From Brachypterus glaber (taxonomy: Eukaryota > Arthropoda > Insecta > Coleoptera > Kateretidae), in assembly GCA_958510825.1 (NCBI GenBank), contig CAUEHQ010000002.1, positions 372,001-436,000 of the forward strand: DNA of 64,000 bases. The letters run 5' to 3'. Numbering within the stretch: position 1 is the stretch's first letter; the number at the start of each line of letters is the position of its first letter. Shown here piece after piece: positions 1 to 11,148 of this stretch. Under the pieces are notes generated by a model. It was not told the origin of the DNA. It did no database searches and saw nothing but the letters and a program-made list of their open reading frames with translations. The position numbers and the translations under genes are program-made.

Positions 1-54
<54 letters not shown>
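1..54. repeat. (TTA)n microsatellite
   Basis: The window opens inside a run of perfect TTA/TAT triplets that ends at about position 54. The true left end lies outside the window. Sequence from here to about 1.1 kb is AT-rich, and I see no gene, RNA or clear transposon end in it. Confidence 0.95.
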
Positions 55-58
<4 letters not shown>

Positions 59-1102
59 TTGAAAACTAAAAATATATATTTTATAGTTATTAAGGTTCAT
101 ATGTAATTTTAACACACCATCAAAGTCCGAAATTGCTCTAAAGTGTCCGATATATGGGACAGTTGCCTTATTCTAATTTTAAACCAGCTGGTTTAAATTT
201 TTAAACAGCTTTATTATTCTAGATTTCACAAAAAATCAAGATTTTTTTAATGAATTTCACGCCCTACCTACAATGTTCTTAAGTTTATAAACTTCTGGGG
301 GGTAGTTACCCCCCATTACCACCCCCCCTTGGATCCGCATCTGAAAGTACGTGTACTTTCCGTATACGTCATGGCAGCATAAACAATTTTTTTTTCGATT
401 TTAGATAATTTAGGCACAAAAAAATAGTTAAAGTGCTCTAAAAGTGAATTAGAGGGTGACTTTAACAGCTAGACCTTATGTTTTACAAAACTGAAAAAAA
501 ATCGGAAAAAAACGAATTCAAGTGAGTCACATAATAACCCTTTGACAGCCGGGCCGCGAATTAAATTTGTTGTTTTTTTACACCTTACACCTATCGAGAA
601 ATGTTATTTTAAAAATCCGAATAATAAAGATTTGGAATATTTTGAATTTTAAAATTGCAATTTAACCCATAATGACAAATAATATAACAATAACAAATAA
701 TAGTCATTATTAATAACAACTTTTTAAATGCCATAAGTATACCTATATACTATAGACGAAATTTTGGCTACGGTTATGTAGACCACCGTGCGTATGTATC
801 AAGAGAAACAAATAATTTCCTACTTAAATAATAATTTTGCGATGTTGTCAATTTTAGGAAGTCAAAGAATCAAGTAAACAAAAATATTACAAATTAAATA
901 TACTCGCGCAAAGACACTGGATGTCAAAGCAGCGATTAAGTAAAATTTCCGAGTATACGCATATACGCAACGGGCGCCCTCTACCCAGAATACATCTGAA
1001 ATAGACTATACTCTCAAAGAATTGTTCCAAGCATTTTTTGACCTCCTCGTCTAACTTCGTGTGGGTAATGTAGGTATCATTATTAGAGAAAATAGAGCAA
1101 AA

Positions 1103-1137
1103 ATCGCTTTGACATCCAAAATCGGATGTCGAAGCGT
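1103..1137. repeat. Hairpin containing inverted GACATCC / GGATGTC
   Basis: A near-perfect inverted repeat with 13-nt arms (about one mismatch) and a short AT-rich loop. The motif GGATGTC(A/G)AAG also occurs at about 917-926 and 1142-1152, so this is probably a decayed dispersed repeat rather than a regulatory site. The overlapping minus-strand reading frames (887-1150 and 1193-1393) look non-coding. Confidence 0.5.
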
Positions 1138-1195
1138 TTTCGGATGTCAAAGTACCGGAATATTTTTATATCGGATGTAGTGCGGACCCGAGCTA

Positions 1196-1213
1196 AATAT
1201 ATATATAAATATA

Positions 1214-1278
<65 letters not shown>

Positions 1279-1291
1279 TTATATATATATA
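1196..1291. repeat. (AT)n microsatellite
   Basis: About 95 bp of almost pure AT dinucleotide with a few interruptions. Just downstream (1330-1390) the words GGAGCCCAATACGT and GGAGTCCAATACGT form a short imperfect direct repeat. Nothing coding is recognised here. Confidence 0.95.
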
Positions 1292-2398
1292 TGTCAAATA
1301 GACATACGCATCCGAAGTATATATACCACCGACGCTTACGGCTCCAAAGCGGAGCCCAATACGTCGAACCCGGAGTCCAATACGTATCCCCATTGAAATT
1401 TTGCCAGCATGTTTAGGATGTCAATAAGCATGCTCTGGCGAAATTTCGTGTGGAGGCCAAAACTACGATATACTTATACATTTTATACAGACTAGTTTAC
1501 GAAAATTCCACCGAAAAGCGCCACGATCGCCATACTTATACATTTAGATGTGAATAGTACGTATAGGCCTCCTACAGAGATGTATATAATTCTAGATGTT
1601 AGAAGCGCGTACTGGTCTCCAGAGTATTGACAACACGGTGAATATTCGTATTTAAGGCGGAAAGACTTAGTGAAAACTATCGAAAGATTAATCGTTCTAC
1701 TGGTAAAAATAATAAGAACGATTTTACTAAAAATTTTGACTACAAATTTTTTATTGGTAAAAATCTAGGATTTGATTCCTAGTAAAATATTTTGTTGTTT
1801 TTATTATTATACTATTCCCAACGCCTGCGCTGGAACAGTATTATACTGTAGTTTCGAATTTTCAAAATAAATCAAAAATCGTTTTGGACAAAAAATTGAT
1901 GTGGGAGAGAAAGGGGTAATAAGAAACACTTGGGGTTTAAAGAAACAGAGCATGTTAGAATTAGGACTTAACATAAAGGCAGAAACTTATTTTTTTTCTA
2001 TTATGTATTGATATTTAGTATTAAGTTTCTTGTAAAAAATTTAAATAATACTAATACGTTTAGTGGTAAAAAAATATTATATATAATTTTTTAATTTTGT
2101 TTCTCAACACCCCTTATGGGGTCATAAGAAACAAAAATATTATATCCCATAAAGCACGTCGTGGCTTACTTAAAATTTAAACAAAAATTAATAAAGATTA
2201 AAAATGTTATTAATAAACAAAATTTTATTTTGAAGAGGTGAACAGTCAAAGTAAAAAAAGCATTTAAAATAATTAATAAAAAATGAAACAATATTAAAAA
2301 CAGTAATAATAATTTTATCTTTTACAACAATTGTTTCGGTGAGAGCAAGAAGGAAAAGATTACACTTTTTGGACTTAATTTATTGTTATAGTATTCAC

Positions 2399-2640
2399 AG
2401 CGCCAGCGCGATATAAATTAGTTTCATGAAAAATAAGCAACTTTTTTTTAAATGCCCGTCTGTCTGTCCGTCTGTCCGTCCGATGTCACGATTTTTGTGT
2501 ATACGATAACCCAAGAATAATCCTATTGACTTGAAATTTTCAGGAAAAATTAAGTTCTACTAGGGGAAGATCCCTATTGTTTTTGAAAGTAATCCCCCCA
2601 AAACAAAAAAGTTATGGGGGGTTAAACGTTTAAAAAAATC
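2399..2640. repeat. Dispersed repeat with CTGT/CCGTCTGTCCGT core
   Basis: A block with a short (GTCTGTCC)n-like core at about 2458-2485. It is followed by a stretch about cgataacccaag and gacttgaaattttcagg, then a G/C-run pair (aatccccccaaa and atggggggtt). This layout resembles dispersed non-coding repeats common in arthropod genomes. I could not find its ends. A related GC-containing word (caacgcctgcgctgg) occurs near 1820. Confidence 0.4.
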
Positions 2641-2935
2641 TAAAAAAGCTGAAAAAAAAATCCGTATTTAGGAAAAATTACTTTTATTGTAAGGATCTAC
2701 CAAAAGAAAAAGAAAAAAAATTGATTTTTTTTTCAAGTTTTTTTTGAAAACCTTTTTTGATTTTTTTTTCAACTTTTAGTTTTTACAAAAAGATCTTAAA
2801 AAAAAATGTATTTTTATTTGGAAAATGCAATATACCATTTAATGTAAACAATATATAATGGAATGCGCAGCATTTAATTTTATGTACCTACCTAAATTAT
2901 GTTAGGTCGTGCAAAAAATTGTTTATATACCTCAG

Positions 2936-3037
2936 GGCTAAACGTGGCTGTTTTAGTCCCTTGTATACCTGTTTCCCTCGCCTGATACGTTGGCTCGGGA
3001 AACACTCATGCAGCGGGACTAAAATAGCAGGTTTAGT
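2936..3037. repeat. Small stem-loop repeat (MITE-like)
   Basis: The outer arms TAAACGTGGCTGTTTTAGTCCC-type (left) and GGGACTAAAATAGCAGG (right) are inverted complements with a few mismatches. An inner pair TGTTTCCC / GGGAAACA continues the fold. About 100 bp in all. It is probably a miniature foldback element; no target duplication was found. Confidence 0.45.
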
Positions 3038-3305
3038 AATTTAGTAGACAAATAACTATTTTTTAGTATTTTTTATAAATTTTAAATTAAAATATTTATT
3101 TACATGAACTAAATATTTATTTGACTCAAATAAAATTTATTTGTCACATACAAATATTTAGTTGTCCATATCCAACCAAATATTTAGTTGACGCAAATAA
3201 ACTGTTTTTTCAGTGTACACGTATTTTAAAATACTAATGTTTCCATCTATGATTCCACACAATATAATAAAAATTTATTATAATTCTAACATTAAGAGCA
3301 AACTG

Positions 3306-4277
3306 CATAGGCGTAACAAGGGGGGACTGGGGGGCTTAGCCCCCCAAATTTTGTTAAGCCCCCCCCAAGTCAATCATAAAATTCATTATTTCTATATAAA
3401 TATATACATATGTAATAATAATAATAATAATAATAATAATTTATTAACCACTTTTATAGGATACATAAAGTACATAATGGCAAGTCATATACATATTTTG
3501 CAATTTTACATAGTAGTCTAATATTCTTCATTAGAATTAATATGACAAAAAAATAAAAATAAAAAAAAAAACATATACATATATATGCAAAAAAAAACAA
3601 AACAAAATAATCAACCTATTTTAAGCCTATGCTGATAAGGGCTTAATGTGTGATAGAAGACGTACTAATTTGCAAAACTAATTATAATAAATTAAATAAA
3701 CTAAAAAATTAAATAAATTAAAAATTACACAAAATAAATTACACAGATTAAGTAAATAATACATTTTACAGTTAAAATACAAGTAAATCTAGAAACTATA
3801 CAAAAACAAGTTTAAAAACATAAATTTTTAAGTCAAAATTTGAGGAAAATATCCAACTACAAATATTCATTTACAGAATATAGTTCTTTATCAACTAGAT
3901 ATGCTTTTACCGATTTTTTAAAAGCGTTATATTCTAGTATATTACGAAATTCTGCAGGTAATTTATTAAAGAATGTAATGCAACAGTATATTGGCGACAT
4001 TTTGTAAAAAGAATGGTTGTGTTTAGGTAACCTTAGACTCTGACTCTGCCTGGTTTTATAGCTGTGTACATCTGAGGTGACCATAAATGAGCTTATATTT
4101 TTCTTTACAAATAATACACATCTAAATACAAAAACACCAAAGACAGTGAGTAGTCCATTATTTTTAAACAATCCTCTACAAGATTCCCTGTATTCTTTAT
4201 TTAACTTTAACTATTTTTATATAGTATATAGGGGGCTCAAGCCCTCCCCCTAAAATTTGGACCTGGTTACGCCTCTG
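3306..4277. mobile_element. hAT-type non-autonomous element with 8-bp target duplication
   Basis: The termini are inverted copies: CATAGGCGTAACAAGG on the left and, read inward from the right, CAGAGGCGTAACCAGG. A G-run and a GGGGGCTTAGCCCCC-type palindrome follow on the left, and a related G-run and GGGCTTGAGCCCCC on the right. The flanks are GCAAACTG (3298-3305) and GTAAACTG (4278-4285), an 8-bp duplication with one mismatch. An 8-bp duplication with CAGRG-type ends is the hallmark of hAT transposons. No transposase is present. Most of the interior is a 3' fragment of a non-LTR retrotransposon, so the element has been invaded or has captured it. Confidence 0.7.
3857..4171 (-). pseudogene. 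Non-LTR retrotransposon ORF2 C-terminal fragment (Jockey/CR1-like)
   Basis: About 104 codons encode the conserved tail of a Jockey/CR1-type reverse transcriptase ORF. They contain DVHSYKTRQSQ, then FFNKLPAEFRN, then AFKKSVKAYLVDKELYSVNEY. This HxYxTR ... NKLP ... FKxxxKxYL pattern typically ends such proteins. All catalytic domains are missing. The sequence below it (3413-3856) is the AT-rich 3' UTR, ending in a (TTA)n run at 3413-3440 in the sense of the element, which is a plausible 3' tail. It lies inside the hAT-type element at 3306-4277. Confidence 0.7.
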
Positions 4278-4380
4278 GTAAACTGTGTAATTTTGCGCGC
4301 CATAAAGAGGCGCGATTTGACGGTTAACAGCAAACTGTGAAATTTTGCGCGCCAAAAAGAGGCGCGATTTGCCGTTTTTT
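4278..4380. repeat. Two-copy tandem repeat, GCGCGCC...GGCGCG hairpins
   Basis: Two ~50-bp units, each reading (G)YAAACTGTG(T/A)AATTTTGCGCGCC followed by AAAGAGGCGCGATTTG, lie head to tail. Each unit contains a GCGCGCC / GGCGCG dyad. The left flank of the neighbouring hAT-type element ends in the same GCAAACTG, so this array was probably the insertion target. Confidence 0.7.
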
Positions 4381-4809
4381 TTTGCTAAATAACACTCTAC
4401 ATGCATTTTTTATTGAAGTAATTGAATTATAATAAATTATATTTTTTGTTCATAGAAACAAGATGAAAACACTGAGTGCAGAGAGGCCTAAACGTCGATA
4501 TAACTTCTAACGTTTATTCAATTAGAGACCAGTGCGTAGAGTTTTCATGTGGATCCCTATTGATGCAGTCTATCTATACAATATTGTATAAAAATAAACA
4601 AATATATTTTATCCAACACCTTCTAAACTTCGTATACTTGTTTTAAGCACTATTTTAAATATAAAAAGTTTTTTCTGCTAGTGACTAAAAAATTTATTGC
4701 TCACTCATTTGCGTAAAAGAGCACTATTTTAAATATAAAAAGTGGTTTGCTTTTTGAGTTGTTATAGCCCCTGGCCGCCCTTCTCTAGTTCGGCCCTGGA
4801 CTTTTGGCT

Positions 4810-4930
4810 TTGTATTAGTAGATCCAATTTTCACGAAAAAACAATATTTTAACATTAAAAAATAATCACACCTTAATAATGTTAGAAAAGTTTTATTATC
4901 AGATTCAGTTTCGTCCACTACAAAAACCCC
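4810..4930. repeat. Dispersed repeat shared with 24.2-24.45 kb
   Basis: The run CCAATTTTCACGAAAA ... TTTTATTATCAGATTCAGTTTC ... AAAAACCCC recurs, in the same orientation, three times at about 24170-24450. The long reading frame that crosses it on the minus strand (4724-5173) has no recognisable protein features and appears to be chance. Confidence 0.55.
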
Positions 4931-5285
4931 TATATATGGGAAATCCATGGCAACTGTCACAGCCGCAGAAGAAATGACACTTCCTTTTAAATATTTTATT
5001 ATATTATTACTTTTTAAGAAACAATCTTTAATAATTATAAATAACAAACAATCTTTAATAATTCTGGACTCCGGTGGTAAACGAAACCATGTCACAAAAA
5101 CGTAATTTTTCAGGAGAACAAGTTTTCGATCCTTTTTTAACATTAAATGCATGGGCATGGTTTTGTTTTCCATTGTATTATTTCCGTTATTTATAGTAAC
5201 ATCAAGGACATGGGAATAACTCTATTTCACAAAAAATGGACATGGTGTCCTTTACCTCCGGGGTCCAGAATTATTATATTAATTA

Positions 5286-5570
5286 CACAGCCACACAAAA
5301 AAAAATCATGTGCCGGAGACTAGACCCACACATTCTTATATTTTTGGGGTAGCTTAAACCGAATCTGACCTCAGAATTGCTCCATCAGGCCACAGTTTTT
5401 TTCTACACATAAAAACATCTGAATTTTTGCACACTTTTCTAAGTGTAGAAAAAAATTGTGACCTGATGGAGCAAACCTGAGGTCAGATTCGGTTTCAGCG
5501 ACCGCGAAAACATAGAAATAAATTGGTCTAGTCTCTGGCACATGATTTTTTTTTGTTTTGTGTGGCTGTG
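5286..5570. mobile_element. Palindromic MITE with TTA target duplication
   Basis: A 285-bp element that is almost entirely an inverted repeat. It starts CACAGCCACACAAAA and ends TTTTGTGTGGCTGTG. Inside, a second matching pair (AACCGAATCTGACCTCAG with its complement, and TTGCTCCATCAGG with CCTGATGGAGCAA) extends the arms to about 130 bp. It is flanked on both sides by TTA (5283-5285 and 5571-5573). A 3-bp TWA duplication suggests a PIF/Harbinger origin, but no transposase is present and the family assignment is an inference. Confidence 0.75.
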
Positions 5571-5761
5571 TTAAGTATAATTAATTATAATAATTATTAT
5601 ATATTATTTTAGTTATTATAATAATGTTATAAAATATTTAAAAGAAAGTGACATTTTTTCTGCGGCTGTAACGACAGTTACCATGGATTTACCCCATAGC
5701 ATATTTGACAAAGATATAAAGAATATTTAAAAATATTCACCACTTACCCTCGCGGGATATA

Positions 5762-6470
5762 CAGAGCGGTCCAAAAGTCACCCCCCCCCCTCTTAACTTT
5801 TGAACCAGTTGAGATATCGACTTCAAATTTGGAACTTTTAAATAAGACAACTTAAAATATCTTTTAGCATATTTTTAATACTTTCAGCTCTTAAAATGTG
5901 GACATTTTTTTAAAGGCAAAGGGGGGTCGTGTAATACATCATTTTAAAGCTTATAAAATTCTCCATTTAACTCCTTATTTTTAAATTAAAAAAAAAATTG
6001 TGTTTAAAATGGGGTTGAAAATGGGTATTAATGTCAAAATTCCTCTAAAAAAAAACAAATAATTGTTTAAAAATGCCTTATTTCATCATAAAAAAATGTT
6101 AATTATACTTTTAAACTAATTTTAGTTGACATAAATAAAAATTTATAAAAAAAAACTTAAAAAATCGAATGTTTTAGCTCAAAAAATTGAAAAATCAAAA
6201 CCTTAAAAAACATTTTTTTAAAATTTAAAAATGTTAGTTTAAATAGAGAATTTTATAAGCTTTAAAATGATGTATCACACGACCCCCTTTCCATTTAAAA
6301 AAATGTCCCACCATGCCCCCCTGCCCACATTTTAAGAGCTGAAAATATCAAATATATGCTAAAAGATAGATTAAGTTGTCTTATTTAAGGGTTTGGAGTT
6401 TAAATTTGAAGTTGATATCTCAACTCGTTCAAAAGTTAAAAGGGAGGGGGGTGACTTTTGGACCGCACTG
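5762..6470. mobile_element. Foldback MITE with TA target duplication (Tc1/mariner type)
   Basis: A 709-bp element folds on itself along nearly its full length. It starts CAGAGCGGTCCAAAAGTC and ends with the complement, GACTTTTGGACCGCACTG. It is bounded by TA on both sides (5760-5761, 6471-6472), as in Tc1/mariner insertions. The arms are about 300-330 bp and remain recognisable at the level of GTCGTGTAATACATCATTTT (left) and AAAATGATGTATCACACGAC (right). It has no coding capacity. A C-run and a G-run lie just inside the termini. Confidence 0.8.
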
Positions 6471-6472
6471 TA

Positions 6473-9400
6473 TATATATTGTGACAGTTAAAACGTCACG
6501 GGTTATTTGTTTTTGGAAATATTGCCCTTTTTTGGAAATAATCTTTTTGACACTGCGATAAACCATTTTGTCAATAAAGGCAAAAATTTAGCTATAAGAT
6601 TAATTATATTAATTACCTTTGGTTATAGTCTCAAGAGTTATTAACTCCTACATAAGTTATCTATTTCCAGACTGACTGACTTTTATTATTATGTATTTCT
6701 ACCGGATATGTTCTGTGTTGACATTAAATTGTTGGTTAGGAATACCGAACAGATTGAAAATTCCGTATTTTTTTATTCACCACTAGTTTTACAATTAAAC
6801 AATAATAATTCCATAATTGGTGTACTGATAAAACTTATAAATAATCCATAAGTAACAATAAATAATTTTGACAAATAAAATATCGGTCCATTAGAACTAT
6901 TTGGATAATACGCCACAATAGTTCTGTCAAGTTTTACAATTAATTTTTAACCAATTAAATAATTATCATTTTGATTTTACACTTTTCTTAAACAATAGTA
7001 ATCTATGATCTATATTTTAAATAAAACATTCAATTTCATTGAATTACAAAGTCTTATGCAGTAGATCTAAAGACTCGGTCATGCGCAATGAGCGTGGTGG
7101 CGTCAGTCACCTTTCTTTCTGATATTTCTGCCATAGAAGGCACTTGTGTGTTTCATTTTGAGAAAACGATCGAATTGATTTCGGTAAGTTAATCAAATTA
7201 TTATAAACTAGTGTGTATACTTATTTAGTTTTTTCTTTTATTTAAAGGTCGTTTTCTACCGGACTAGTTTTCTACTAGAATCGTTTTCTACCAAACTTCT
7301 GTCTTAGATGGTCTATTAATTTTTTGTGCAAGCATGTTTTTTTGATATGAGTTTACGCACGTGTGATAATTGACCCACGTTTTATATCCATTTTACTACG
7401 GTTGATTATGGGCTTTTACTACTAGTTTTCTACGAGTTTATTGCTCCAATTTTAAACTATGGTCTACGCTTTAGGCTTTTTTTAAGCTGACGATAAGGGA
7501 ACCCAAGATGGCCGCCATGATGGATAAACTGTGAATTTTAGTATTTCAATTTCAATATTTTAAATTTAATATTTCCCTCCTGGTGCTGATTACGTATCAA
7601 ATTTCGAGTTTTTTGGAACCAACTTTACCTTCTGGACCTCCGGACACATTCCTGGCAGGAGTATATGGATCTCCGAACCTTTTATTGTATTTCCTTATGA
7701 AGGAAAATGTACGTACCGATTTTTGAAATGGGTAACCAAATTTGTTAATTATATTTCCACCCTTTTGTATTCACAAAAGGTATTCTGTCATATTTATTTT
7801 TATTATTAATTCCATTTTACCTGTTTAAATGCTTGAACCTCAAACATTTTTATTTTTCAGATTTCCCCTTTTTATTAATTATATTTAATTAATATTTAAA
7901 TAACCCCTTTTTCTAGTGCATAGAAACAAAGGTAAATATTCCACTTTTTTTGTTTATTATATCTAAATAAAATCATGGTTAATTTATCATAAATAAAGCC
8001 CACGAACCTACATGACCCCTCTTTCTTGCTGCGTAACCTATTAGCTAGTCGGCGAAAGCACGTTTATAAGGAACTGAGGTAACTTAACCTTTTGTTCTAG
8101 CTTAACATCAGGGCTAGAATAGAAAGGCACCCATTAAGGCACTTGACTCCGTGTTTTTTGTAATTGACGGAGGCAAGTGGCCCATTTCATCCCCCCTATC
8201 CCTAACTCGTTTAACTGTTGCAAGTGAGCTCTTTCTCTCTGTAATCCGTTTAAACACCGATACCTTTCCTTTAATCGTCGCAAGTGGCTCCCAAGTTGTT
8301 TTTTTATGATAAGTGACCCATGTGATGGCTCCCAATGAATATCACCTTTGTTTCTTAAACTAATAATAAATTTTTTTGAGGTTTAAATATTAAAGTTTAC
8401 AGAAGTGAAAAAAAAAAACTTTTTTTCTGTAGACATGTTTTTGGCTCCCTCAAGTTAGTGGATTTTTTTGATTGGATTTATTAATAAATCTTGAGTTAAA
8501 TACTCTGTGTTTGGTTTTCTGTAACATTTTTATTACATACCCAATCATTAAAATAGGAGGTATTCGTCAACAGAAAAAAAATAAGTTGTAATTCTAGCAG
8601 AAATATCAAAAAGTCAGTTTTCTTGAATGTTTATATTTATTAGTGTTTTACAGTGTAGTTGTTGATTTTAAAAAATAAAGTCAACAGGTACAAAAATGTG
8701 TTACTTTGTGTTGCTGAGTTAGTCAATAAATTTAGCAGGTACATGGTAAATTTTTTTTGTGTGTATATACTATGTTTTCTTGGTGAATTTAGTAGTTACC
8801 ATTTTTTATAGTTACTAATTTTTTTAGTAAATTAAATTGTAAAGTGTTTTGCTAATTATAAATATAAATAAGTGTAACAAATATTAAATTTCGTATGTGG
8901 TTATTAACTTTATATTATAAGGCTGATAGGCATGAGAAATTTTTTCTTGAATATAGAAGTTGTGTGCAATGTTTGAATTAAGCTTGGAATTATTTTTTCG
9001 TAAATCTAAATGGTTCTAACCAGATTTTGATCTTGTGCAACTAATCAGAAAGATTTTTTTATTAAATTAATTTTTTTACAGTGTAGGGTAACATTAATGA
9101 GAAATTTTTAGATAAAAATAAATTTTTTATAGTTTTCATTTTGTTGTGTAGTGTTATTTTCACAATAACATTTTTTTAAGGTTTTGGAAAGCTTAAAAAA
9201 ATTTTAGCAATAAAGTCTGATTAATGTTACACAAAATTTAGAATTTTTTATAGAAATTTTGAAAGCAATTTCACCTTTTTTTAGGTTGAGGAAGGAAAAT
9301 TTCATACAATTTTTTTTTTCTCAAATAAAATTTCAAATATTAGTCTTACTTGGGCAGGACTTTTATTTTAAGCCCATTATTGATTAAGAACGTGATTAAG

Positions 9401-9660
9401 CTTAAATAAAGCTTGGCTGTTGGAAAACAGTGCTGAAAACGTCTTAGATTTTTTTCCAGTCAAAGGTTCAATAATTTTGTTTTTTTTCAAAAAAAATAAA
9501 TAAAAATTTTTATGAAGGAAAAAAAAATTTTTTTTAGCGAATTTTTTACCTCGTTTCAGTAAGAGAATTTATTGTTGTATAATAAATTCTAGTTTTAATT
9601 AAAATTTCAAAAAACTGAAATTGTATCTCAATTTTCTTAGTGTAATTTAAATACTAATTA
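6473..9660. other. Unassigned AT-rich region, no gene recognised
   Basis: Long T- and A-runs with no protein-like frame. The minus-strand frame at 8114-8335 overlaps loose GCAAGTG(G/A)CTC-type repeats at about 8174, 8219 and 8279 and is not convincing. A patch at 7495-7530 holds AAGATGGCCGCCATGATGG, a GCCAT-type motif. Sequence from about 8.0 to 9.66 kb precedes a decayed Gypsy gag and may be its old LTR and leader. I could not identify LTR ends or a primer binding site there. Confidence 0.5.
7071..7188 (+). other. Possible non-coding first exon with promoter-like GC patch
   Basis: A GC-richer island (GGTCATGCGCAATGAGCG, GGTGGCGTCAGTCACC) is followed by about 80 bp ending in GATTTCG and then GTAAGT, a consensus 5' splice donor at 7183-7188. 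TGCGCA-type motifs are frequent in insect promoters. No TATA box, no coding start and no partner acceptor were identified. This could equally be an old transposon end. It is weak evidence, recorded because it stands out in an otherwise structureless stretch. Confidence 0.2.
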
Positions 9661-9681
9661 TTTTTAACTAATTTTGTAGAA

Positions 9682-10059
9682 ATGGATGTAAGCTTTTTGC
9701 TTGTGGATGAGATAAATTACGAGCTCGCCGTTCGTAACCATTTGATACAGGGAAATGCCTCTCAAAAACGCCTCACCTTACGGGAATGCTTCCGGAGAGA
9801 AAGGAATGCACATGTCACCCTTCAACTGCCACTATTCACCAATATGGACGAAGAACTCGAAATTTGCTCCGAAAAGCTTGCAACTTTGTCAGGTTCAGTA
9901 GAAAGTTTCAGAAATATCCCAAATGAGTTTAAAAAATTAGAAACTAGACTTATTCATTTATCCCTCAGAATCAATAGAATCACCCCCTTAACTTTAGACC
10001 AAAATTTAAAAAGGCTAGAAAAGTATACACAGTGTAAAAATATCATTGCTATCGTTTAA
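9682..10059 (+). pseudogene. Ty3/Gypsy Gag N-terminal fragment
   Basis: A 125-codon frame beginning MDVSFLLVDEINYELAVRN. It aligns by eye with the start of the Gag at 37176 (MEIRFLTAEMVNYELRIRH): LVDEINYEL matches TAEMVNYEL, and the later LxTRLIHLSLRINRI matches LKTYLVHVTNRLQRF. The family is therefore the same broad Gypsy lineage but clearly diverged. The frame closes at 10059 and Gag-like sequence continues in another frame, so the gene is broken. Confidence 0.65.
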
Positions 10060-10182
10060 CAATAGAGTATCACGTAATTTAATTAATTTAGAAAACGAAC
10101 CGGATCAGCAAGAGTTTTGTGAACAAAACGCTGTGTCCCAGAGCTAAATGATCAAGTTGTCAACGGCAATGACGTTGGAAAT

Positions 10183-10794
10183 TTGACCACACATTTTGAA
10201 AACATGATTCTTGATGTCCCGGAAATTTCAAATAATAATGGTTTAGATCATAGAATTGCTTCACCCCTAAATCACTCAATAGAAAGTATAAATCAAAACA
10301 GTAATTTTCATTCAACTCAATCGCAAAATATAAATATTTTATCAAATCAGGTAGTGTCACGTAGTTTAAATAATCCCCCTAATGTTCAAAATTTACCTTT
10401 AGAAAGACAAGGTTGTCAAACACAAAATTGTCAAACCCAAAATTGTCAAAATCTAAATTGTCAAAATCAAAACTGTCAACGACAAAGTTGTCAATTTCAA
10501 AATCAAAGTCCCTATAACCCAAATTTAAGTCAAAATAACCGAAATGTAAACTTTAGTACCCAAATAAATAGAAACCAAAACCCCGACATAAATACCCAAT
10601 TTTTGTCAAATCAAAATTTACCTTGTCAAAATTTAGATCAAAATTTTAATGTAAACCACATTAATAATAACCCCTCTCTTATTCCAGTTTCAATTAACGC
10701 CCATTCTAGTAATTTTTATAACCCATGTCATTATATTCAAAATAATGACAATAATTTTATACATACAGATTTAAAAAGTCAAAATAATAAATAA
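10183..10794 (+). pseudogene. Gln/Asn-rich linker of the decayed Gypsy Gag
   Basis: A 203-codon frame of very low complexity, dominated by Asn, Gln and Ser. From about residue 76 there is a short internal repeat in which Cys-Gln recurs about every five residues (QTQNCQTQNCQ, NLNCQNQNC). It lies between the N-terminal Gag segment at 9682 and the capsid-like segment at 10826, the place where the young Gypsy Gag carries a short Ser/Asn-rich linker. No separate function is proposed. Confidence 0.5.
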
Positions 10795-10825
10795 TTATCC
10801 TGTTTATCGATCTCAAAATCTTGGT

Positions 10826-11000
10826 TTGTCCAATGACAATCATTTTGGTTCTAGCAGTTATCAAGTTTCCAGATGGAACATATATTTTGATGGTAGCTCC
10901 TCGAATTTGAATGTTTTCTTGGAACGAATCGAAGAAATGGCTTTTAGTCGTGGTTTGGATCGAACTGATTTAACCAAGATAACGGGATTTCTTTTTGAAA
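10826..11000 (+). pseudogene. Gypsy Gag capsid start, truncated
   Basis: The residues YQVSRWNIYFDGSSSNLN, then FLERIEEMAFSRGLDRTDL, match the capsid start encoded at about 37710-37830 (VYKWNINFDGKSNVLN, then FIEQVEYMKISRNVTEEML). Similarity stops near 10995, where the rest of capsid is replaced by unrelated sequence, which indicates a deletion or insertion. The zinc knuckles, protease, reverse transcriptase and integrase of this copy are not found downstream, although the assembly gap could hide some of them. Confidence 0.6.
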
Positions 11001-11116
11001 CAAGCATCAGCTGCGGCTTTGGTTGTTACATCACATTTTGTATAAATAATATTTGGAGCGGCAGTATGAGTCACGCTGTCCGTAACTTTAACCTTCTGTT
11101 AAATTTTATTCTGCCC

Positions 11117-11148
11117 ATCTAGAACAGGGTCTAGACCCTGTTCTAGAT
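11117..11148. repeat. Perfect 32-bp palindrome
   Basis: ATCTAGAACAGGGTCT (11117-11132) is followed immediately by its exact reverse complement, with no spacer. It contains three TCTAGA-related words. It lies about 120 bp beyond the point where the decayed Gag breaks off. Function is unknown. Confidence 0.9.

Noticed and set aside
4724..5173. 149-codon minus-strand frame
   Set aside because: Composition follows AT-rich repeat sequence, no motif is recognisable, and part of it is a dispersed repeat also present at 24.2 kb.
8114..8335. 73-codon minus-strand frame
   Set aside because: Overlaps loose direct repeats and shows no protein-family features.
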